The notes below the pieces were generated by a model. That model saw nothing but the letters and a program-made list of their open reading frames with translations, searched no databases and was not told the DNA's origin. From the NCBI RefSeq assembly GCF_900188095.1, contig NZ_FZOT01000013.1:96393-160392 (forward strand): a stretch of DNA of 64,000 nt, read 5' to 3'. Source of the DNA: Noviherbaspirillum humi. Lineage in GTDB: Bacteria > Pseudomonadota > Gammaproteobacteria > Burkholderiales > Burkholderiaceae_D. The first letter of the stretch is position 1, and every line of letters starts with the position of its first letter. Of the stretch, positions 52,581 through 61,301 are shown piece after piece. The position numbers and the translations under genes were made by a program.

Positions 52581-54659
52581 GTGCATCATTCAAAAGCATT
52601 CAAGACTGAGGTAGCACTTGCTGCATTAGCACCGGGTGTCGACTTGCCGCAGTTGGCGGCCAGGTTCGGTGTCTCTGTCCATCAGGTCGAGCAGTGGCGC
52701 GAGACGGCTCTCCAGGCAATCTCCACGAATTTTGCCGACCCGCTGCACCTGGAGGGTTTGGCCGAGCGGTACGACCCGAGCGAGCTGCTTGGCACCATCG
52801 CCGAGAATCTGACCCGGGGATTGGCGATGATGGACGACAAGGGCTATTGCATCTATGCGAATCCCGCGCTTCTGCAGATGACCGGCTATTCGGCCATGGA
52901 AATCCGATCGCAGCCCTTGCATGACTTGATACACCATCATTATCCCGATGGTCGCCCTTTCCCGATGCAGGAATGTCCGATCGATCGCGCCTTGCCGGAA
53001 AACTTCGACGTCCGGGCGCATTCGGACCTGTTTTTCCGTAAGGATGGCACGACGTTTCCGGTTCTCTGTGCCGCCAGCCCGGTCTTCAAGAATGGAAAGC
53101 CGATTGCCACATTCATCGAAATCGACGATGTCAGCAAAGCGCAGGAAGCAAGCGAAGCCCTGAGACGCAGTGAAGAACTGTTTCGCACGCTGGCCGACAA
53201 CATGCAGCATTTCGCATGGATGGCCGATCCGTGCGGGCAGCGCTACTGGTTCAATAACAGGTGGTTCGAGTACACCGGCATGACATTGGAAGAAGCCAAG
53301 GGATGGGGCTGGGAAAAAACGCATCACCCCGACTATCTCGACGTGGCGACCAGCCTGTACCGGGACTTCATGGCCAAAGGGGAACCCTGGGAGACGACCT
53401 TTCCCCTGAAAAGCCAGCATGGCGCGTATCGCTGGTTCCTGGCGCGGGTGGTCCCGATCTACGACGAGTCGGGCAACGTCGTACGCTGGTTCGGCACCAA
53501 TACCGATATCACGGAATTGAAGGACGCCCAAAAGGACCTGGAGCGCGCGGCCAAGGAAAAGGACCGCTATCTCTCCCTGCTGGCCCATGAACTGCGCAAT
53601 CCGCTCGCGCCCATCCGCGCCGGCCTCGATCTACTGAACCTCCTCGGCAAGGAGGATCCCAAGCTGCAGCGCGCCACCGCGGTCATGGGCCGCCAGGTCG
53701 CGCACATGACCCACCTCATCGACGATCTGCTGGACGTGGCGCGCATTGCAAGCGGCCGGGTAGCGCTTCGCAAAGAGCGCTGCGACGTCGCCGAGGTGGT
53801 CGTGCAGACGGCGGAGGATTATCGCGACGACCTTGAAGCAGGAGGGATATCGCTCGAGCTGAGCGTGCCGCCGGAGCCGGTCTGGATAGAGGCCGACCGC
53901 ACCCGGATCGCCCAGATAATGGGCAACCTCCTGCACAACGCGGGCAAATTCACGAAGCCCCAGGACCAGATACGGGTTCGCCTGAGCGTCGACCACCGCC
54001 CGGACGGAGACCGCGTCATTGTCACGGTTGAAGACACGGGCTCCGGCATCGAAGCCGATCTCCTGCCAAACTTGTTCAACCCTTTCGTGCAAGCGCAGCA
54101 GGGCCTTGACCGCAGCAAGGGCGGACTCGGGCTAGGGCTGCCGCTTGCGAAGGGGCTGGCGGAGCTGCATGGCGGACGCCTGATCCCGTACAGTGCCGGT
54201 CCCGGCATGGGCGCCACGTTCACGCTCGAGATTCCCTATGCGCCCAGCATCGGCGCTGAAGCAAAAGGTCGCCTGAGCCGCGGCGTCTTGCGGCCGCTGA
54301 AGATCGTCGTCATCGATGACAACAAGGACTTTGTGAACATGCTGGAGGTCGCCCTTTCGGCAAAGGGACATCAAGTGCGGACCGCCATGACGGGGGAAGC
54401 CGGACTCGAGGCCGTGCGGACCCTGGAGCCCGATGCCGTGCTCTGCGACATCGGCTTGCCGGGCGACGTCAACGGTTACGGCGTGGTGAGAAGCCTGCGA
54501 GCGAACCCGGCGTACGCTTCGCTTCCTATCGTCGCCATCACCGGTTACAACCAGGACCGGGACCGGGAGCTTTCTGAAAAAGCCGGTTTCGACCGGCATC
54601 TCGGCAAACCTGTCAGCCTTGAAGAACTGGAAGCGATCCTGCAGGAATTGTGCGGCTAA
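52581..54659 (+). CDS. Hybrid histidine kinase with transposase-like HTH, two PAS domains, kinase and receiver
   Basis: A 692-residue cytosolic sensor kinase (GTG start at 52581 after GGAG; an ATG at 52476 would add 35 residues). Residues ~5-50 look like an IS3/IS66 OrfA helix-turn-helix (FKTEVALAALAPGVDLPQLA, then RFGVSVHQVEQW). Then PAS (about 60-185), PAS/PAC (about 200-320), HisKA with H-box LAHELRNPLAPI, and HATPase with NLLHNAGKF, DTGSGIE and GGLGLGLPLAKG. The C-terminal receiver (about 575-690) has the Asp pair VIDDNKD, phospho-acceptor CDIGLPGD, the Thr of AITGYN and LGKPV. All catalytic residues are present. The signal and output partner are unknown. Confidence 0.88.
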   Translation: MHHSKAFKTEVALAALAPGVDLPQLAARFGVSVHQVEQWRETALQAISTNFADPLHLEGLAERYDPSELLGTIAENLTRGLAMMDDKGYCIYANPALLQMTGYSAMEIRSQPLHDLIHHHYPDGRPFPMQECPIDRALPENFDVRAHSDLFFRKDGTTFPVLCAASPVFKNGKPIATFIEIDDVSKAQEASEALRRSEELFRTLADNMQHFAWMADPCGQRYWFNNRWFEYTGMTLEEAKGWGWEKTHHPDYLDVATSLYRDFMAKGEPWETTFPLKSQHGAYRWFLARVVPIYDESGNVVRWFGTNTDITELKDAQKDLERAAKEKDRYLSLLAHELRNPLAPIRAGLDLLNLLGKEDPKLQRATAVMGRQVAHMTHLIDDLLDVARIASGRVALRKERCDVAEVVVQTAEDYRDDLEAGGISLELSVPPEPVWIEADRTRIAQIMGNLLHNAGKFTKPQDQIRVRLSVDHRPDGDRVIVTVEDTGSGIEADLLPNLFNPFVQAQQGLDRSKGGLGLGLPLAKGLAELHGGRLIPYSAGPGMGATFTLEIPYAPSIGAEAKGRLSRGVLRPLKIVVIDDNKDFVNMLEVALSAKGHQVRTAMTGEAGLEAVRTLEPDAVLCDIGLPGDVNGYGVVRSLRANPAYASLPIVAITGYNQDRDRELSEKAGFDRHLGKPVSLEELEAILQELCG

Positions 54660-54817
54660 GCGAGGGGAAGCCCTCCGGTTTCGGATCACTCCTTCCCGGA
54701 CCGGCGTTCATCGCCGGTGGCTTCATGCGGCGCCCGGCACGCATGACCGCCGTTCACGCCGCAAGGTAAACCCCGGATGCTTGGACATCTATGGCGATCC
54801 GAGGCGAAATGCTCGCC

Positions 54818-55504
54818 TCATTTCCGTATGCTGATGGCTTCCTTCAAATGGCGGAGGTTTTCCTCGATCAGGCGCAGCGATTCTTCCACCCCTGCCTTGC
54901 GGTCTTTCCTCACGTCCCCGCGTTCCAATGCATGCAAGCTGAAGTCCGCCAGGATCTCCGCGATCTCTTCCGCCGATTTGGCGCCTCCGGATTTGAACCA
55001 CCACGCGGTCCAATTGCACATGCCGATGATGGCGAAGGCGGCCACTTTCGCATCGACCATCCGAAAACGGCCGCGCTCGATGCCATGCTCGATGACCTCG
55101 GTGAATTTCTGCAGCAGGATGCGGCGTGCCGCTTCGGCAGTCTTGCGCTGTGTTTCGGGCAGGGATATTTCTGCTTGATCGACTACCCGGAACTGGACAG
55201 GGTGAAACAGGATGAGCTTCGCGTGTTGATGCACCAGTTCACGCAACGCTTCTTCCGGTTCCTTTCCTTTCTCGACCACTTGCGAGGCAAGCTGTTTGGC
55301 GACGATGGTCAGCCCTTCCGTCAAGCTGACCAGTATCTCTTCCTTGTTCTTGAAGTAGTAGTAGAGCGCCGAGCGTGCGATGCCTAATTCCTGGGCGATG
55401 TCCTGCATCGAAGTGCCTTCGTATCCGCGCTTGATGAACAGATTCGAAGCCGCCTCGAGAATGGCTTGCGGAACGACGTTGATCTTTGCAGACGGTCTTG
55501 CCAT
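54818..55504 (-). CDS. TetR-family regulator of the aromatic-acid operon (KstR2-like)
   Basis: A 228-residue repressor. N-terminal helix-turn-helix (about 12-58: [20 protein letters not shown] to [19 protein letters not shown]) and a large helical ligand domain of the TetR_C_17/KstR2-like kind, a group whose members often bind acyl-CoA compounds. It is divergent from the VOC-to-LivH operon. A perfect palindrome lies before its own start and a second near-perfect one over the operon promoter. A CoA thioester inducer fits the operon content but is inferred. Confidence 0.88.
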   Translation of the reverse strand: MARPSAKINVVPQAILEAASNLFIKRGYEGTSMQDIAQELGIARSALYYYFKNKEEILVSLTEGLTIVAKQLASQVVEKGKEPEEALRELVHQHAKLILFHPVQFRVVDQAEISLPETQRKTAEAARRILLQKFTEVIEHGIERGRFRMVDAKVAAFAIIGMCNWTAWWFKSGGAKSAEEIAEILADFSLHALERGDVRKDRKAGVEESLRLIEENLRHLKEAISIRK

Positions 55505-55545
55505 GCCATGTATGGGTCGATTGAAAGGGCCATCTTAACATTCGT

Positions 55546-55559
55546 GTCGAAATTTCGAC
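55546..55559. promoter_or_regulatory. TetR operator candidate, regulator side
   Basis: GTCGAAATTTCGAC is a perfect 14-bp palindrome 42-55 bases before the TetR start codon, a normal place for autorepression. Confidence 0.55.
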
Positions 55560-55665
55560 GGAATTTGCCGATGTCGCGAGCGCCTTCCTTGTCCAGCCTT
55601 CCGGTCGTACCGCTTTCACCTCGAAAATTAACGCCATGCAAGGGGCAAAATTTTTTTACAATGAT

Positions 55666-55696
55666 TTGACACATGCGTCAGATTTTTGTCTATGAT
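55666..55696 (+). promoter_or_regulatory. Promoter with overlapping dyad for the aromatic-acid operon
   Basis: TTGACA (55666-55671) and TATGAT (55691-55696) are 19 bp apart, longer than the optimum. TGACACATGCGTCA (55667-55680) is a 14-bp palindrome with one mismatched pair and overlaps the -35 box. It does not share sequence with the palindrome at 55546, so at most one of the two may be the TetR site. About 170 bases of leader without a gene follow. Confidence 0.6.
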
Positions 55697-55863
55697 GTAA
55701 AAAAGGCGGCGACACAGAAGGGTTTGCGGGCTTCACGGCCAGGGAGCGGCCCCCTTCCCATGGGCTCGGCCTGGGGACGCTGGGCGCATGGCTGTTTCGC
55801 CTAGCGGTTGGGCCAGCGCGTCGGCAAGCGTTGTCAACATCAACTATTTCTTTGGAGACTAAC

Positions 55864-56757
55864 GTGAACAGTAATGCCATCGGTACGGCACCGAGACTGA
55901 AGGGTGTGGATCACACCGCGCGTCCGACCTGGAAGCTGAAAGAAACGGTCGAGTTTTACCGCGACAAGCTCGGTCTGCCGCTCATCCATACGATCTCGGC
56001 CCGCGGCTGGGGTCCGGAGACCCATCCCGATTTCCTGCATTTCTTCTTTGACAGCGGCAACGGCAGCACCATCGCTTTCTTCTACTATCTGGGAAGCAAA
56101 GAGCCGGACCATTTGACGGGCAAGCCCGGGCAGCCGCCGGTGCCATCCGATCATGTATTCGACGCCACGCACACGTCCTGGCTGGTCGACACGAAAGAAG
56201 AGCTCCTGGCATGGAAGGCGCGGCTTGAATCCAACGGCGTCGACGTGTCGACGACGACCGCACATGAAGTCATCGAGTCGATCTACTTCCGCGACCCCAA
56301 CGGCTACTTCATCGAAATCACGCGCAAGCTGCGGCCCGTCGAGGCGCTCGATGGCAGGGATGCGGCGCTCACCCTGGAAGCGGCGATCCGATTGGAAGAA
56401 GAAGCGAAAGCACGGGGCGCATCGGTCCAGCTGATCGATTCGGTCTGGAACAAGAAGGCAAGCCTGCTTGATGCCGAAACGGGACGGACCATGGCTTCGA
56501 GCGGCGCCGCGGTCCGCATCTACGTCCTCAACGTACCGGAATTCGCGGCGATAGTGGATGCGGCGCGCCGGCAGGCGCATTGCACCGTTACCCAGGCAGG
56601 CAAGGACTACCTGGTGATAGAAGCCCGGGAACCGGTGGAATTCGGGCGCAAGGCGCTGAACCTGAAACCGGCGGTCTGGTACGGGCTGTTCACCGGCGGA
56701 CTGCGCGGCAAGATCGAACGGTTCGACAGGGACATCGTGCGCATCGTGCCGGCGTGA
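55864..56757 (+). CDS. VOC-fold dioxygenase-like protein with extra C-terminal domain
   Basis: A 297-residue protein with GTG start after TTTGGAGACTAAC. The N-terminal half is a VOC domain: VDHTARPTWKLKETVEFYRD, ATHTSWLVDTKEELLAWKAR, YFRDPNGYFIEITRKLRP. His17, His103 and Glu151 are candidate metal ligands, the 2-His-1-carboxylate set of extradiol dioxygenases. The C-terminal ~130 residues are of unknown fold and contain a Cys/Tyr-bearing strand region (AHCTVTQAGKDYLVIEARE). First gene of the TetR-controlled operon. Ring cleavage of the hydroxylated product is plausible but not shown. Confidence 0.75.
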   Translation: MNSNAIGTAPRLKGVDHTARPTWKLKETVEFYRDKLGLPLIHTISARGWGPETHPDFLHFFFDSGNGSTIAFFYYLGSKEPDHLTGKPGQPPVPSDHVFDATHTSWLVDTKEELLAWKARLESNGVDVSTTTAHEVIESIYFRDPNGYFIEITRKLRPVEALDGRDAALTLEAAIRLEEEAKARGASVQLIDSVWNKKASLLDAETGRTMASSGAAVRIYVLNVPEFAAIVDAARRQAHCTVTQAGKDYLVIEAREPVEFGRKALNLKPAVWYGLFTGGLRGKIERFDRDIVRIVPA

Positions 56758-56842
56758 CATGCCGTCCATCCCCCGCATCGGCGCATCCGGCCGGTGAAGG
56801 CCTGTCCGGCACGCCTTTCCAACATCCATCCTGCGAGTAACC

Positions 56843-57304
56843 ATGGCGACCACAGAATCCGTTATCAATACCGCGCCGTTCACCGTTCGCCGCCGCGTCA
56901 AATGGGGCGAATGCGATCCCGCCGGCGTGGTGTACACCGCCCAGTTCGCCGATTACGTCATATCAGCGGCGGAGCTGTTTTACGAGTATCTCTTTTCCAT
57001 GCCGCCGCAGCGGGCGAAAGACCGGTTCGGCTTCGGAACGCCGACGCGGGCGCTGAACATCGATTTCCGGTCGTCGCTCTGGCCGGACGATGAATTCGAC
57101 ATGACGGTGGCCGTCAAGGAGATCCGCACCCGAACGTACGTGTTGCAAGTCGACGCAGTCAAGGATGGCCAGACGCCGGTGTTTTCCGCGCTGCTGACGG
57201 TCATCAGCATCGCCAGGGGAGAGCGGCGCGCGATCGAGATTCCCGATGTGCTGCGCCACAGGCTCCAGGCCGAAATCGAAAAAGCGCAGTTGGAAAAAGC
57301 GTAG
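56843..57304 (+). CDS. 4-hydroxybenzoyl-CoA-thioesterase-family hotdog thioesterase
   Basis: A 153-residue hotdog-fold acyl-CoA thioesterase. The catalytic region reads VKWGECDPAGVVYTAQFADY, where the Asp corresponds to the nucleophile/base of the Pseudomonas 4-hydroxybenzoyl-CoA thioesterase. It would release an aryl acid from its CoA ester. It lies with an aryl-CoA ligase and a flavin monooxygenase in one operon, which supports an aromatic CoA substrate. Confidence 0.85.
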   Translation: MATTESVINTAPFTVRRRVKWGECDPAGVVYTAQFADYVISAAELFYEYLFSMPPQRAKDRFGFGTPTRALNIDFRSSLWPDDEFDMTVAVKEIRTRTYVLQVDAVKDGQTPVFSALLTVISIARGERRAIEIPDVLRHRLQAEIEKAQLEKA

Positions 57305-57335
57305 GCAACCATTCATTCCACAGGACAGCCAAGCC

Positions 57336-58109
57336 ATGCAAGCCAGAACCTACCGAATCGGGCAAATCGTGCCCAGCTCGAACACCACCATGGAAACCGA
57401 GATTCCATCGATGCTGCGTGCGCGCGAAGCGGATTTCGCCGACCGCTTCACCTTTCATTCCAGCCGCATGCGCATGCATCGCGTCACCAAGGAGGAATTG
57501 GCGGCGATGAATGTCGAAGGCCTGCGCTGCGCGGCCGAACTGGCGGATGCGCGGGTGGATGTGATGAGCACCGCCTGCCTGGTCGCCATCATGGCGATGG
57601 GGCATGGCTATCACCGCACCGTGGAAAAGGAACTCACCGAAGTCGCCCGGGCCAATCATTGCCATGCGCCGGTCATGACTTCCGCCGGGGCGCTGGTCGA
57701 CGGGCTGAAGCTTTTGGGCGCCAGGAAGGTATCGCTGTTGGCGCCCTATATGCGCAGCCTGACGGACCTGGTCGTCAGCTATGTGGAAAGCGAGGGGATC
57801 GAGGTCGTGGACGCCGTTTCCTTCGAGATTCCCGACAACCTGGAGGTCGGACGGCGCGACCCGGCGCTGCTGCTGGAGGACGTCAAGCGGCTCAATACCG
57901 CGAACGCGGATGTCGTCGTGCTCTCGGCTTGCGTGCAGATGCAATCGCTGGCCTCGATCCAGGCGGCGGAAGACCGCCTCGGCATCCCGGTCACGTCGAC
58001 GGCAGTATGCACGACGCGCCGCATGCTTGACGCGCTGGGGCTGGAGCCCGTCGTGCCCAACGCCGGGGCGCTGCTCTCGGGACGCCATGTCGGGGCGCAA
58101 TACGCATGA
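57336..58109 (+). CDS. Maleate cis-trans isomerase-like protein (Asp/Glu racemase superfamily)
   Basis: A 257-residue protein of the maleate isomerase/arylmalonate decarboxylase group. It starts IGQIVPSSNTTMETEIPSML, typical of maleate isomerases, and has the two active-site Cys in STACLVAIMAMG and LSACVQMQSL. Maleate isomerase turns maleate into fumarate at the end of gentisate-type or nicotinate pathways. Its place after a thioesterase and VOC protein suggests isomerisation of a ring-cleavage product. Other racemase-type activities cannot be excluded. Confidence 0.82.
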   Translation: MQARTYRIGQIVPSSNTTMETEIPSMLRAREADFADRFTFHSSRMRMHRVTKEELAAMNVEGLRCAAELADARVDVMSTACLVAIMAMGHGYHRTVEKELTEVARANHCHAPVMTSAGALVDGLKLLGARKVSLLAPYMRSLTDLVVSYVESEGIEVVDAVSFEIPDNLEVGRRDPALLLEDVKRLNTANADVVVLSACVQMQSLASIQAAEDRLGIPVTSTAVCTTRRMLDALGLEPVVPNAGALLSGRHVGAQYA

Positions 58110-58181
58110 GCATGCCGCTGCCCCCGGGCCGGTACCGGTCACCCGCAATGCCTGGCGCAATCACCCTTGGAGGACGACACG

Positions 58182-58301
58182 ATGACCAAGCAGATGGCAA
58201 TGAAAGTGAACGCCGTGAGGCGGGCGGCGGCGCTCGCCCCGGCCTCGATCAACCCGCCCGTCGCGGCTCGCTTGCCGGCGAAAGGATCCGACAATGACTG
58301 A
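58182..58301 (+). CDS. Tiny ORF of 39 codons, unknown function
   Basis: ATG at 58182 follows TTGGAGGACGACACG, the best ribosome site in this part of the operon. The 39-residue basic, Ala/Pro-rich product (MTKQMAMKVNAVRRAAALAP and on) ends with TGA at 58299-58301, overlapping the start of the hydrolase gene by eight bases. The layout suggests translational coupling: ribosomes ending here could restart at 58294, where no strong ribosome site is seen. No family is recognised. It may be a coupling leader rather than a functional protein. Confidence 0.45.
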   Translation: MTKQMAMKVNAVRRAAALAPASINPPVAARLPAKGSDND

Positions 58302-59544
58302 CGCACGCAAAATCAAGCGCCCCTCCCTGGGAATTGACTGGTATCCGCAGTCCCCTCCGGCCGGGACGGAGACCACGGCGATCACCCTGAGGACGGCCGA
58401 TGGCGCCGCCGTGCAGGGCACGCTCTACCGCAGGGGCGAGCCGCGCAGCGTCGCCTGCCTGATGCATCCCCGGGAATATTTCGGCGCCCACTACCTGGTC
58501 CCGAAGCTGCTTGAATGCGGGATGGCGGTCTGGACGCAAGGCGCCCGTTCGATAGGCAACGACCTGCGCCTGGAGCATGAGCAGGCCGTCATCGATGCGG
58601 CGGCGGGGATAGCGTATCTGCGCGAGCGCGGCTTCGAGAAGATCGTGTTGATCGGCAATTCGGGCGGCTCGGGCGTCTACAGCTATTACATCCAGCAATC
58701 GTCGCTGGCGCCCGAACTGCGGCTGGCAAAGTCCGCGGTCGGCAAACCGACCGGGTTCGACAGCGTGAGCATGCCGGCGGTGGATGGCATGGTCTATCTC
58801 GCGCCGCATCCCGGCCAAGGCCGCCTGCTCATGGGATGCATCGACCCATCGTTAAGCGACGAGGACGATGCGCTGTCGGTGGATCCTTCGCTCGACCCAT
58901 TCAACCCGGACAACGGTTATGTCGCGGAGCCCGGCAAGTCGCGCTACGCGAGCGACTTCATCGACCGCTATCGCAACGCGCAGCGCGCACGCGTGGAAAG
59001 GCTGGACCGGATGGCACGCGAACTGATCGAGCGTCGCCAGTCGGCACGGCGCCAGATCAAAGACGGCGCGACGGAACGCGCGCTGCGCCTGCAGGCGGCG
59101 CATACACCGATCATCACGGTCTGGCGCACCGATGCGGACCTGCGCTGCCTTGACCTCAGCCTCGACCCATCGGACCGCGCCCCGGGCTCCATCTGGGGCA
59201 ACGACATGCTGGTGTCGAACTACGGCGCCGTGGGATTCGGCCGCCTATGCTCGCCCGAATCCTGGCTATCCACCTGGTCCGGCGTGTCGTCGATGGCGGC
59301 GCTGGAAAAGACCGCGCCGTCCTTGACGGTGCCGGCGCTGCTGGTGGAATACACCGGGGACCAGACCACTTTCCCGCGGCAGATACGGGAAATCTTTTCT
59401 TGGATCGGCGCAGGCGACAAGCAGCATGTGCGCGTGCGCGGCGACCATCATGGCCGCGCGCTGACCAGTGACGAAGAGCCTGGCAGACTCGTGGCCGCAC
59501 GGGAAATCGCCAATTGGCTGGCGAGCCGCGGATACGTGTCGTAA
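58294..59544 (+). CDS. Alpha/beta-hydrolase
   Basis: A 416-residue alpha/beta-hydrolase-fold enzyme. The nucleophile elbow is GNSGGSG (near residue 122), a candidate acid is in EYTGDQTTF (near 355), and the catalytic His is likely in RGDHHGRA (near 390). An insertion of ~150 residues between strands (about 140-290) makes it longer than ring-cleavage hydrolases of the MhpC kind. It could cleave a C-C, ester or amide bond in the pathway. The start overlaps the tiny ORF, which implies coupled translation. Confidence 0.8.
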   Translation: MTDARKIKRPSLGIDWYPQSPPAGTETTAITLRTADGAAVQGTLYRRGEPRSVACLMHPREYFGAHYLVPKLLECGMAVWTQGARSIGNDLRLEHEQAVIDAAAGIAYLRERGFEKIVLIGNSGGSGVYSYYIQQSSLAPELRLAKSAVGKPTGFDSVSMPAVDGMVYLAPHPGQGRLLMGCIDPSLSDEDDALSVDPSLDPFNPDNGYVAEPGKSRYASDFIDRYRNAQRARVERLDRMARELIERRQSARRQIKDGATERALRLQAAHTPIITVWRTDADLRCLDLSLDPSDRAPGSIWGNDMLVSNYGAVGFGRLCSPESWLSTWSGVSSMAALEKTAPSLTVPALLVEYTGDQTTFPRQIREIFSWIGAGDKQHVRVRGDHHGRALTSDEEPGRLVAAREIANWLASRGYVS

Positions 59545-59580
59545 GTCCGCGCCAAAGCCAGAAATCGAGGAGACAAAGTG

Positions 59581-61266
59581 ATGAATGGACCGTTGAACCG
59601 AATTGAAGGGGTCGAGTATGGCGATCCCGGACGGGCGCAGCAGTATCTCGACAGCGGCGCATGGATGAAGATCACCGTCGGCGAGGCGCTGCGGCAGACC
59701 GCGCGGCGCCTGCCCGCCAAGCCCGCGCTGGTTACCGATACGCGCACCGTCACCTTCGAGGAGCTTGACAGCCTGACCGATCGGCTGGCGGCCGCGCTGC
59801 TCGACATCGGGCTGCAGCCGTCGGACCGGGCGATTTTCCAGATGGGGAACAACATCGAGACGGCGCTGGCCGTGATCGCCTGTTTCAAGGCGGGCATCGT
59901 GCCGGTGTGCGCGATCCCGCAATACCGCGAAATCGAGATCGGCCAGCTGGCCCGCCTGAGCCAGGCGCGCGGCTACTTCGTCCAGTCGGACCCGGCAGGC
60001 AGCTTCGACATGGTCCGGTTCGCGCAGGAGATGACGGCGGCGCTGCCGGGAATCGAGCACCTGGTTTTTTCCGGCTCCCGCGCGCCGGCCGACTGCCTGA
60101 CAGTGGCGTCGCTCATCGAGACCCGGGATGCGGCGTCGGCCCGCGCGCGCTTGGCCGAAGTTCGCATCGGCCCGGAAGATGTATTGAGCTTCCAGTTGTC
60201 CGGCGGGACCACCGGCGTGCCCAAGATCATCCCGCGCTTCCATGGTGAATACCTGGCCCATGCCCTCTTTGCCGCGCGCAATTATGAAATGGACGAGCAC
60301 AGCGTCTTCCTGTGGTCGCTGCCGCTGATGCACAACGCGGGCCAGTTGTATGCGCTCATGCCCACGCTCGCGCTGGGTCGCACCACGATCCTCATGTCCG
60401 CGGTGGATATCGCGCGCATGCTTACCCTGGTGGAGGCGCACGCCGTCACGCACATCTCGTCCATTGGCCCCATCGCGCCGCAAGTCATCGCCTATCCGGA
60501 CCTGCACAAGCACGATCTCTCCAGCCTCAAGCTGTTCTTCACGATGACCAGGGCCGATGCGCTGGAACAGAAAATCGGCGTGCCTTGCAGCAACCTGTAT
60601 GGCATCACCGAGGGCCTCCTGCTGGGGACCGGTCCGTCGGCGCCGGTGCAAGCCCGCCATGGCACGAACGGCGCCTCGGGCTGCGTCCTGGATGAAGTCC
60701 GCGTGCTCGAGCCGGAATCGGAGAAGGCGGTGGCCGACGGACAAATGGGCGAACTCTGCTTCCGGGGGCCGTCTTCCCTGCGCGGCTACTTCAATGCCCC
60801 GGAGGCCAACCGCACGGCGTTCACCTCCGACGGCTTCTTCCGGACCGGGGATATCGTCTCCGCGCACCGGATCGACGGCAAGACCTATTACCGCTTCGAA
60901 GGCAGGCTGCGGGACAACGTCAACCGCGGCGGGGAGAAGATCGGCTGCGAAGAGGTGGAGCAGTTCGTCAGCAAGCATCCGGCCATCCTGGACGCCAAGC
61001 TGATCGCCATGCCGGACGCGGTCTACGGGGAGAAGGGCTGCGTCTTCGTGATCGTGCGCCCCGGCGCCGCCGATCCGACGGTGGGCGAGCTGGCGGCGTT
61101 CCTTGTGGCCCAGGGCCTGGCGAAGTTCAAATGCCCGGAAAGGATCGAGGTTGTCGATGCATTCCCGGTCACGCGCGTCGGCAAGGTCGACAAGCCGGCG
61201 ATGAAAAAGATGATTGCGGAAAAGCTGGCCAGCGAAGGCGCCGTGAAACCGGAACTCGCTTCTTGA
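59581..61266 (+). CDS. Aryl-acid AMP/CoA ligase (EntE/SdgA-like)
   Basis: A 561-residue ANL-superfamily enzyme. Core motifs: QLSGGTTGVPKIIPR (P-loop), LPLMHNAGQ (A4-type pocket motif; EntE and DhbE also have HN here, next to the aryl acid), YGITEG, FRTGDIV, RDNVNRGGEKIGCEEVE and the catalytic Lys in RVGKVDKPAMK. The N-terminus (RIEGVEYGDPGRAQQYLDSGAW) is like 2,3-dihydroxybenzoate- and salicylate-AMP ligases. ATG at 59581 follows GAGGAG. It should activate an aromatic acid, with CoA as likely acceptor since no carrier protein is encoded. Confidence 0.87.
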   Translation: MNGPLNRIEGVEYGDPGRAQQYLDSGAWMKITVGEALRQTARRLPAKPALVTDTRTVTFEELDSLTDRLAAALLDIGLQPSDRAIFQMGNNIETALAVIACFKAGIVPVCAIPQYREIEIGQLARLSQARGYFVQSDPAGSFDMVRFAQEMTAALPGIEHLVFSGSRAPADCLTVASLIETRDAASARARLAEVRIGPEDVLSFQLSGGTTGVPKIIPRFHGEYLAHALFAARNYEMDEHSVFLWSLPLMHNAGQLYALMPTLALGRTTILMSAVDIARMLTLVEAHAVTHISSIGPIAPQVIAYPDLHKHDLSSLKLFFTMTRADALEQKIGVPCSNLYGITEGLLLGTGPSAPVQARHGTNGASGCVLDEVRVLEPESEKAVADGQMGELCFRGPSSLRGYFNAPEANRTAFTSDGFFRTGDIVSAHRIDGKTYYRFEGRLRDNVNRGGEKIGCEEVEQFVSKHPAILDAKLIAMPDAVYGEKGCVFVIVRPGAADPTVGELAAFLVAQGLAKFKCPERIEVVDAFPVTRVGKVDKPAMKKMIAEKLASEGAVKPELAS

Positions 61267-61301
61267 TCGTTATTACGCGTTCAACACCTAAGGAGACAAC
61301 G

